DNA from: Immersiella caudata
Lineage: Eukaryota; Ascomycota; Sordariomycetes; Sordariales; Lasiosphaeriaceae
Direction: 5' to 3'
Assembly (NCBI GenBank): GCA_030512335.1
Contig: JAULSU010000005.1
Location: 3,987,501 to 4,051,500 of the forward strand
DNA length: 64,000 nt
A program made the position numbers and the translations under genes. Positions 56,648 through 64,000 of this stretch are shown here, one piece after another. The notes beneath the pieces were generated by a model, which was given only the letters and a program-made list of their open reading frames with translations, was not told the origin of the DNA and did not search any database. How positions within the stretch are numbered: position 1 is the first letter of the stretch; each line of letters begins with the position of its first letter.

Positions 56648-58903
56648 ATGGACCGATCAAGTAACAGCGACTTCGCGAGGGAACCGTTCTCCCCGTATCA
56701 AGATGCAAACATCCCCCTCATGCTCGTCGGTCATTCCACAGGGAATGGATACTTTCCGCAGCAAACCCCTGCCGCGGTACCGCGGCGAGAGCGATACACT
56801 GCATGGCGGCTACTCATCGACCTGGCCAGCATAGCATGGATCGCACCCATCGTCTTTGCAATCTACATCAACACTCAGAGCTGGGTCGTTGGCCGCGGAA
56901 TCAGCTGTCGAAGCCTCCACCCAAATCCATACTGCACTGGCGGCCTCTTCGCGGCGGATCGCCACGAGAGACTCGCAGCGTTATACGAGGAGGACAAAGC
57001 AATACTCGCCAGCCTGCAGATCGTTTCCAAGGCTCTGGAGACATGGTTCAGCATCATCGCCACCAGCGTTGTCTTCAGCGTCACCATGCATCTCGCAAGG
57101 AGCCCGGATGGACTTCCCCTCGGCCATCTCTTCACCCACGTCAGCTTCCCGGACGTCTTGGGCCTCTTTGATAGAGGACTTTGGACATCTTGGACGGGGC
57201 GGCGTCGTCCTGAATCGGTACTTCGCCTGTGCGGGTTCATATTCCTGGTCGTCGTTCTCTGCATCACGAGCAACCTGATGGGACCCGCCACAGCTATCCT
57301 GATCATACCGCAACTTGGCTCCCCCATCGTCGAAATCCCGGTGACAGATCGCTTCGAACGGATTTCTGCCGACCTCTCGCCTGCGGTTGCCAACATGGCA
57401 CCGGAGTGCAGCCCCACGGAACTCACCGCTGGGAACTTCTCCTGCACTGCGGTCTACGCTTCATCTTTGGACGAAATGTCTTCGGGGTCGAAGCTGCGTA
57501 TGGAGATGTTTTTACGTCACTGGTCTCCAGGCCCCATCGTGACAGAACACGATGGCGTCTTGTTCACTGTCAACGCAACCAATGGCACCGATGGCATCAT
57601 CGCCTGGGCGCCGAGTCGAAGGGCCCTGTCAGAAATTACAGCAGACCTCATCGAGGTGGAGGCAATTCAGGGGCTGTATTGGCCTAACGATACGAGCGAA
57701 GTCATCACCAAGTTTGGGCGCACGCCAGACCCCGTCGCATTCGACAAGTATAACAACACACTTGACATGACGCTTCATCGAGTCTTACCAAGTCTGGGCT
57801 TCAGTTCGGCTTGTGTGAGGGCCTCTGGAGTCATTGACTACACCGTTTCCACTACAAAGTCGGTGTCTTGCGTTAACATTACACTGACGACAACCCGCTA
57901 TGCTGTTAGCTGCTCCCGGACGGGGACCGGCTGGGCCGATATTGAACTTGCTCGTTCACAGTTCTTTGTGGCCGATACCTCCGATGTCGCTTGGCCCAGC
58001 AACGTCTCTGTAGACGTCTTTACTACAACCAAGGAGGCCTATTTCAACAATACCGACCCGCCCTGCGGTTCCACCTCCTCTTGCGACTGGGAGAGGATTT
58101 TCTCACGCGAAGCCGGCAGACACCCGGATTTAGGCTTGTTGATGGATGTCAGGCCACAGCAGCTCACGTTGTATTCCAAAACCCATCCCTTTGGCCATCA
58201 CGCCGTCCTTTGCACGTCGTATCCTTACCTATCCTTCCCCGAATACGTCATTCATGTCTTCCCGGACCAAAATCCTATCCGTCTAACGCAGTTGAGAGCG
58301 CCGTTGGGCGACAACGCTTATCAACACATTACGTTCCATCCTGATTGGATATCTGCCGCCTGGTCGCTGAACAAACCTTCTGACATTGTCGAGGCTACCC
58401 GCCCAGCAGCGATGAATCTGGTTTCGGCGCTCAAATCCATTGGTTCCCCACCCCAATTCCCCGAAGATAATGACGAAGGGCTCTGGATGTTTCTGTCGCA
58501 GCACCAGGTAGCGACATTCCACGCCATGACTTTTGTCAACTTTTCCACAACCAAAATCCAGCCGAGGGAGACTGACGATGACCCGATACGCCCCTTTCTC
58601 AGGGTGTACAAGACGTTGCGAGTATACATGTACGACAGCAAGTCTCGGACGTTCAAGGCCGCCGCTGCGGTGTGCGGATTTGGATGTCTTGTAGCGTTCT
58701 TCCGTCCTATCATCAGCAATGTGGTGTCCGCTCGGCGTCCATCGACTTTGAGGGTTGCTGTTGCCGCGCTGCAACATCCGCCCTTGCAATCTTTAAGCGG
58801 TGCTCAAAAGGAGCGCGATCTGGGAAGGCTGTCGGTGAGGGTTGTGCCTCATCCTGAGGATCAGAAGGGGGTTGTCCTGCAGGCGCTGCAAAGGGGGTTT
58901 TGA
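56648..58903 (+). CDS. Large membrane protein with glycosylated ectodomain, 751 aa
   Basis: A single exon. Residues 1-50 are cytosolic. Helices lie near residues 54-73 (LLIDLASIAWIAPIVFAIYI), 130-150 (WFSIIATSVVFSVTMHLA) and 194-220 (LCGFIFLVVVLCITSNL). Residues 225-665 are a single ectodomain with many N-glycosylation sites (NFS, NAT, NGT, NDT, NNT, NIT, NVS) and paired cysteines. The last helix spans about 671-693 (AAVCGFGCLVAFF), before a basic cytosolic tail. The architecture (three helices, big ectodomain, one helix) recalls the 22762 gene and is a common fungal layout without a name. No enzymatic motif was found. Confidence 0.75.
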   Translation: MDRSSNSDFAREPFSPYQDANIPLMLVGHSTGNGYFPQQTPAAVPRRERYTAWRLLIDLASIAWIAPIVFAIYINTQSWVVGRGISCRSLHPNPYCTGGLFAADRHERLAALYEEDKAILASLQIVSKALETWFSIIATSVVFSVTMHLARSPDGLPLGHLFTHVSFPDVLGLFDRGLWTSWTGRRRPESVLRLCGFIFLVVVLCITSNLMGPATAILIIPQLGSPIVEIPVTDRFERISADLSPAVANMAPECSPTELTAGNFSCTAVYASSLDEMSSGSKLRMEMFLRHWSPGPIVTEHDGVLFTVNATNGTDGIIAWAPSRRALSEITADLIEVEAIQGLYWPNDTSEVITKFGRTPDPVAFDKYNNTLDMTLHRVLPSLGFSSACVRASGVIDYTVSTTKSVSCVNITLTTTRYAVSCSRTGTGWADIELARSQFFVADTSDVAWPSNVSVDVFTTTKEAYFNNTDPPCGSTSSCDWERIFSREAGRHPDLGLLMDVRPQQLTLYSKTHPFGHHAVLCTSYPYLSFPEYVIHVFPDQNPIRLTQLRAPLGDNAYQHITFHPDWISAAWSLNKPSDIVEATRPAAMNLVSALKSIGSPPQFPEDNDEGLWMFLSQHQVATFHAMTFVNFSTTKIQPRETDDDPIRPFLRVYKTLRVYMYDSKSRTFKAAAAVCGFGCLVAFFRPIISNVVSARRPSTLRVAVAALQHPPLQSLSGAQKERDLGRLSVRVVPHPEDQKGVVLQALQRGF

Positions 58904-59157
58904 GGCCCTCGACTCAACAATGTATCGGCTTTCTGTTGGACTTGGATGCAGAACATTGCCAAGTGTCATCGATCTTAATTGGGCCATTCAGCGCCGTTCC
59001 GTGGCTGCGGTTGAGTATTGCGGTCCGGCAGAGGCAACAGTCTGTGGCCAAACAGTGGTGAGTCAGATGAGTCAGGCGGCGAACCATCTCCGAGTCTCAC
59101 CGCAGAGCAACCTGGCACTACATCTCCATCTCGCCTCAACACCAGCTGGACGTCAAC

Positions 59158-59706
59158 ATGGGAAAGAAGAAGCAGTCCGCCGCGAGTTCAGACAACAAAC
59201 AACCAGCATCATGCATCCTTCCTGACCTCCTCTATCTCGGACCGGTGTCAGCGACGTCCAACGCGGTGTTTCTCAAGCGCCAAGGCATCACACACATCCT
59301 CTCCATCGGGAAATCCCCCGCATCCCACGTCGAAGGGATTATTTACGAGCGGCTGAGCTTGACGGACGAGGAGGACTCATCGATTTCTACGGTAGCCGAC
59401 AAGGCATGCGATATCATTGATGCGGCCGCTGCCGTCAAGGGGAAAGTGCTCGTCCACTGCTCGGCGGCTATCTCGCGATCACCTACTATCGTCGCAGCGT
59501 ATCTCATGAAGCGGCAGGGAATGACTCTCAGGGAAAGCTTGACAACACTGGTCGGTGCGCGAGCAGTGGTATCGCCAAATCCAGAATTCCTGAAGCAGCT
59601 GGCCGACATGGAAAAGGAGATATCTGGGGAGAGCACATTTGATCCGGAGGGGGTGACGTCAAGCACTCGGCTCGCTGCTTTTTCGGCACAGCAGGGGAAA
59701 AGTTAG
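59158..59706 (+). CDS. Dual-specificity protein phosphatase, 182 aa
   Basis: A single exon. The catalytic loop VHCSAAISRSP gives Cys101 and Arg107 of the C-x5-R signature; a DSP normally has Gly at the third position of the loop (HCxxGxSRS) and here there is Ala. The preceding SLTDEEDSS has the usual general-acid Asp near the right distance, and SPNPEFLKQLADME fits the C-terminal helix. The N-terminus has a short basic tail (MGKKKQ). Target kinases are unknown. The Ala in the loop might weaken or change activity but does not remove catalytic residues. Confidence 0.85.
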   Translation: MGKKKQSAASSDNKQPASCILPDLLYLGPVSATSNAVFLKRQGITHILSIGKSPASHVEGIIYERLSLTDEEDSSISTVADKACDIIDAAAAVKGKVLVHCSAAISRSPTIVAAYLMKRQGMTLRESLTTLVGARAVVSPNPEFLKQLADMEKEISGESTFDPEGVTSSTRLAAFSAQQGKS

Positions 59707-59778
59707 CCAGAGCAAGACACTATTGTCCAAAAATTCAGTTATGCTCTATTCGCCTTATTAACGTTTATTCTTACGCTC

Positions 59779-61664
59779 TCAAACTTTGCACAACTTCAAG
59801 TCATCTCTGACAGCCCAACCCTCGCTGCCCGTCGACGCCTTTGCCCAAAACACATCCTTGGGATCGTACTTCTTCTTGATCTTCAGAACCTTGGGGTACA
59901 CGGATCCCCAGAACGCGCTCTGCCAGTTGGGCTCGTTGATGTCGCCCTCATTGGGATACACCGCGGAGTTTGGCGTCGCATCCCGGAGAAGACTGCTAAG
60001 CTCATACGTCACGCGACGCTCAGTCTCGGCCCTCTGCTCGGCGTTCTGGCACGGGGGAGGAAGGTAGAGGAAGACTTCGATATCCGCGGTGTCTCTCCAC
60101 ACAGGGTGGACGGCGCTGATCTTTTGTTGCGGGTCCTTGACCTTGTTTCCGGGGTTGACCAGATGGCCGCCGAAGAGAACCTGTCCGGGGTACTTGTCGC
60201 TCATTGCCCTGTAGGCAGCGACGATGTCATCGCCGCGCTCGCGGACATCGCGTTGAGAGACCATGCGGCCGCCCCAGTAGATGGAAGCGCCGGAGGCCCA
60301 ATGGGTCTTCTCCCACATGGCTTCGTAGAGGTCGCCAAACTTGGGGAAGGACTGAACAGGGGACGCCGTGTAGCTGACGTTGGCGGCGGTGAGCTGAGCC
60401 AAGAGGGGGTTGATGACGGCGTTGAACTCGGCGACGGTGAGGTTGGGAGCCACCATGGGCTGGACCTGGAGGAAGCCATCGGCCATCGAGTACCAGTGGT
60501 ACATGCCCTTCTCGGTGTACTTTGAGGCCTGGGTATACCAGATTCTGACGCCCTCCCAGAACTTGTCACCTTGGTCAGCGATGATGAGCGTCATGCCCAC
60601 AACGGGTACAGTCGGATACGTCTTGAAAGTTGCGGAGGTGACGATGCCGAAGGTGCCCATGCCGCCGCCTTTGAGCGCCCAGAAGAGGTCGGAGTTCTTC
60701 TTGTCGTTTGCAGTCACAAGATCTCCATTGGCGAGCACAACATCGAACGACACGGCCTGGTCGCTGCCAACGCCGTAGATGCCGCTCAGGGGTCCCTGGC
60801 CACCGCCCTGGACGAACCCTCCGGCCATGCCGACCGTCTGTCAAGTTAGCAAGACTTCCATTTCGAATTGGGCAGTGGACATACCGGGCACTCCCCACCG
60901 AGAACATCCAAGTTGCGTGCCCAAGCCTTGGGATACACATCCTGGAACATGACACCAGCGCCGACCTTTACGGTTCCGCCCGTGTGGCCATCCGAAAGCC
61001 TCTTGCTGTCAAACTGAATCGAGTTCAACCGATGCGTGTTGATCACCAGCGCGCCCCATCCCGATGAGCGGCCCATGAAGTCGTGTCCGGTATTCCGAAT
61101 CACAATGCGCAGGTTATTCTGCTGCGCAAAGTTGACGCCGGCCTTGATGTGGTTTGCGTTCTCGGCGAGGATGACGTACGGTGAGAGGAAACCCTGGAGG
61201 CACTGGTTCGGGCATCCGGCCGGGGGACCGCCTCCGCCGGCGAGGTTGGGCTCGCATGTGTTGTTGGAGAAGTGCGTGGTCATGGGGATGGTGGCTTGGT
61301 CGGCCCTGGACACTGCCATCAGCTATGCACGCGCATGAGAAGAAAGATTGGGAAGGGAAGCTCACATCCAAGTCGAATTCGTCCACTGCGAAGCCACCGC
61401 CGCGCACTTTGCCGGATCCGCCGTGGGAATGCCATTGAAGCTATCATAGCAGACAGCACCAGGCGGGATGACCCTTTGCAGACGGCCACCGACGGTCTGG
61501 TTCAGCGACGACCATTTTTGGTTGGATGGCCAGCACGGGTCGACAGGCGAGCACTTGCACTGCGACGAGGATCCGCCCGAAGACGATCCCGGGGTGCGCG
61601 CCAGGGGTTGGTACCCGTGGCACTGGAGGGTCAGGACGGCAAGGAGAGCGGTAGTCCACTTCAT
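59779..61664 (-). CDS. Secreted FAD-dependent oxidase, BBE type, bicovalent flavin, 592 aa
   Basis: Three exons on the minus strand: 61366-61664, 60885-61305, 59779-60837; introns of 60 and 47 bp. Signal peptide MKWTTALLAVLTLQCHGYQP. The FAD-binding domain carries RIVIRNTGHDFMGRSS with His174 and VLGGECPTVGMAGG with Cys239, the pair that attaches FAD at 8-alpha and 6 positions in bicovalent enzymes such as glucooligosaccharide oxidase. The substrate domain follows, and the C-terminal BBE motif is WQSAFWGSVYPKVLKIKKKYDP...FWAKASTGSEGW. It probably acts outside the cell on an oligosaccharide or secondary metabolite, giving H2O2. A TATAAG at 61774-61779 (minus) lies 110 bp upstream. No biosynthetic cluster surrounds it. 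Confidence 0.88.
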
Positions 61665-62708
61665 CTTGTGTCAAACTAGCAAGAGGACGGGGAAAGCGAA
61701 TGACGAGGCGAGACAGGAGCGTCTACCTGGGATCGACACGAAGATGCGAAGTCGCGGCGATCTACGCGCTTTACTTATACTCACAGCATCGCAATCGCAA
61801 TCGCAATCCCCGCGCAGCGTAGTTTTCTCACACACATTTGCTGCGCAGCACCTGCGCTCGCAACGAAGCTAGTCCCAGTCGCCCCCATGACGTTGGTCAT
61901 GTCCCCACTCTTTCGGGTCCCTCGGCCGTCTTGGCTCCCCTACGAATACGACGCGGGTTATGCGCGAAGGAAGGAAATAATTCCTGCGTGACTTGCAGCA
62001 GTAAACCCGCGGGAAATTACCGAACCAGACTTGACTCCAACTAGGAACCAATGCCGGAGCGAGAGGAGCCAATAGCGTCAAGGGCTGTGTAACAATGTCG
62101 GTCATTGCTGGTACGATGTAACATGGCCTGTCTGTTCTCGGTTAAGGCATGACGCGCGGGTCAACACGACAGTGCACTGTGGATGGGGCGCTCGGCAGTG
62201 GGACCGAGTGGCCAGACAGCCAAGTCATTCAGTCATGGATTAACAATCTGATAAAATGCGCATGTCAGAGTTGCATCGATGCAGAATTCTGATATTTGGG
62301 GTATGGATCGGGAATCACGCAGGAATGTCTTTGTCAGGGCATGGCATGGAGGATACTAGGGACCAAGGAGAAAAAGGGCATGAGAGTGCATTAGGATTAT
62401 TACCTCTTGCAGGTGCATCTTCACACACGTGTACCCCTCTTCATATTTCCCAATATGCGCCATGTGGAGAGGGAGATCCTCCGAATCCACGGTTCCTTGG
62501 CACTCACCTTGCTTTGTTTGCAGTGAGATCCACTTTCAAGCGCAGAAGATCGGAGAATGGGATTGTCTTGGCAGGTGATGGCATTGAACAAGAGATAGAA
62601 ACAAAGGGGTGGGAAACATCAATGTTGAAGCTGTACAAAACAGACGACCGTACAAATCAAGTCTTCGAGAGTGTAGCGGCTGTGCAGCCACGGCTACTTG
62701 TACCCAAG
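61665..62708. other. Intergenic, nothing recognised
   Basis: Promoter of the BBE oxidase and 3' flank of the GTPase gene. Three to four CGCAAT repeats at 61789-61810. An open frame at 62256-62759 has no domain. Confidence 0.45.
61774..61779 (-). promoter_or_regulatory. TATA-like box of the BBE oxidase gene
   Basis: TATAAG on the minus strand, 110 bp upstream of the ATG at 61664. Confidence 0.4.
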
Positions 62709-64000
62709 TCAAGTCCTCCCTCCGGTCCTGCCGACTACCCCCTGAATTTTGTCCATTGACTTCGTAGCCAACTGAAGCTCGGCGCCAACGCGGTTCCGGA
62801 ACCCAGGATCCCTTTCACTTTCAAGGGCAATGTTCTCGCTTCTGATGAGGTCGAGAGTACTCTTGATCACCTCCAGATTTTCAGCAATCTCGGCTTGGAT
62901 CTCAGTTTGAGAGTCGTTGGCCAGATCCTTGAATGCGCTTCTCAGCCTTCTCATCAAGCCCTCAAACAACCCGTGTTCACCTAACTTGCCATTGATGATA
63001 TTCTTCTTGCGTGCCCAACTGCCCGGGCCTGTCCAACTGTTCGTTAGTACGATGATGCATATCGCAGCAGAATATGAAACTGACCTGACTGGCGGTTGGC
63101 GTCCCTGTAAGAGCTCTCCATTGCTTGTCCAAAATACGAGGTTCGAAGTCCAGAGAGTGCATCGGTGCGTAGGGTTCTGCAAGCGTCAACACCAGAACGA
63201 TCCTCTTGCAGCGGAAGGAGAGATGACATACGCTAGATTCGAGTAGAATTTGTCGTATATGTCTTCGATGGCAGTCTCTAGGATGCGCTGACGAGATCCC
63301 AACGCCTGTTCCAGTGGCGCAATGGCGTTGGTGTTATCGGCGAGTCTAGGTCCTGATTGAGGCACGAAATTAGAATCAGCTGCTGAAGAAGGGGATAACA
63401 GCGACTCACCCAAATCCTCATACGCCCTCTCTAGCCCCTGAGAAATAGATCGAATAGTTGCATCGAAGTGGGCTTGGATGGCGGCGTGAAACGTGCGATA
63501 GTGCGGTGCAATGTTATCTGCCATTGTCTCCATTGCCTCGGTGTTCCAGTCGTGGTCACCCACGGCTGCGGCTGAGAAACCAGGGGCGTCAGTACTCTGC
63601 CAAGTCCACTCCACACTTGACAAGGGCTCCAGTAGCTTCGCTCGTCACAAGGGCAGATGGAAACATACTGCTGTGGTTACCATACTGTCGGCAAAAGGCT
63701 GCATATGTTGCTGTGGAGAGCAACAGTAGTTAGTCATGGATACTACTATATTGGCCGCTGAGATGTTCTTACAATGGTGCCACTGCACATGGTTAGCGGC
63801 TGCTCACATATCCTATAGGGGCTGTGCTTACCGAAGACCACTCCCACCCAGCCTCCACTGCTCCTCTGGTCCACTCCTCATAGTGGCATTCTAGGTATGT
63901 TAGCCATGGCTTTCAACGCTACAATATCGCTGGGTTCGTACCGTTCAAGATCTTGGCTTGGAATCCCGTCGTGAGCCGTCTAGCCAACGAATTAGGGCGC
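62709..64000 (-). CDS. SLIP-GC/dynamin-like large GTPase, C-terminal part (5' end outside window)
   Basis: Eight exons seen on the minus strand: 63942->64000, 63832-63890, 63773-63782, 63669-63710, 63410-63571, 63232-63352, 63085-63176, 62709-63028. All junctions are GT-AG and keep one frame. The chain reads ECHYEEWTRGAVEAGW, WHHSTYAAFCRQYGNHST, VGDHDWNTEAMETM, then RQRILETAIEDIYDKF, DALSGLRTSYFGQAMESSYR, KNIINGKLGEHGLFEGLMRR, and ends in a helical tail with TEIQAEIAENLEVIKSTLD. This matches the C-terminal stalk of fungal proteins annotated as nuclear GTPase SLIP-GC, of the dynamin superfamily. The GTPase domain should lie beyond 64000. Exon 63773-63782 is only 10 nt and is fixed by frame and perfect splice sites. 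Confidence 0.75.

Noticed and set aside
56648..61664. Secondary-metabolite cluster around the oxidase
   Set aside because: No polyketide synthase, peptide synthetase, terpene synthase or pathway regulator nearby.

Overview
The window comes from a filamentous ascomycete, most likely a plant-associated member of the Sordariomycetes. Genes carry one to seven short introns (mostly 45-100 bp) with GTRNGT donors, CTAAC or CTGAC branch sites and YAG acceptors, on both strands. The families are typical of that group: SAT4/PTH11-like receptor, fungal NACHT protein, BAS2-like secreted protein, DUF7726 protein, SLIP-GC-type GTPase. The species cannot be fixed from sequence alone.

Layout. 1-1.5 kb is a repeat nest: a foldback element with perfect 45-bp inverted ends, a second copy of its interior split by a solo LTR, and a degenerate intron-containing tRNA-Met. 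2.9-7.2 kb holds an uncharacterised membrane protein and a C2H2-like protein. 8.3-9.5 kb is a decayed area with a HAK-type potassium transporter pseudogene and a second relic. 10-13 kb has a tiny secreted peptide and a GPI-anchored serine-rich protein. 13.9-18.5 kb is one very large Q/P-rich protein ending in five cysteine modules. 19-24.6 kb carries a second membrane protein related to the one at 2.9 kb, a crystallin-like secreted protein and another large membrane protein. 25.8-29.3 kb has a FAS1 adhesin with a GC-AG intron and an alpha/beta hydrolase. 29.6-30 kb is a 360-bp terminal-repeat element. 30.4-34.8 kb holds the housekeeping pair DBP3 and RFT1, tail to tail.

36.4-49 kb: small secreted proteins, a DUF7726 protein, a divergently placed NACHT/ankyrin protein that ends in transmembrane helices, a small alpha+beta-type protein and a MYND-finger pseudogene. 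49.5-64 kb: a single-pass membrane protein, anthranilate synthase TRP2 with a Gcn4/CPC1 site, a SAT4-type receptor-like protein, a secreted protein, a 751-residue membrane protein, a dual-specificity phosphatase, a secreted bicovalent flavin oxidase and the 3' part of a SLIP-GC-type GTPase with a 10-nt microexon.

No polyketide or peptide synthetase core gene is present, so this is not a classical metabolite cluster. The recurring theme is the cell surface and secretion: six small or mid-sized secreted proteins, two anchored wall proteins, a secreted oxidase and several membrane proteins with ectodomains, set among housekeeping genes. Nonsense codons in the decayed genes are TAA or TAG at places consistent with loss of CAA or CAG, which fits RIP-type or deamination decay.
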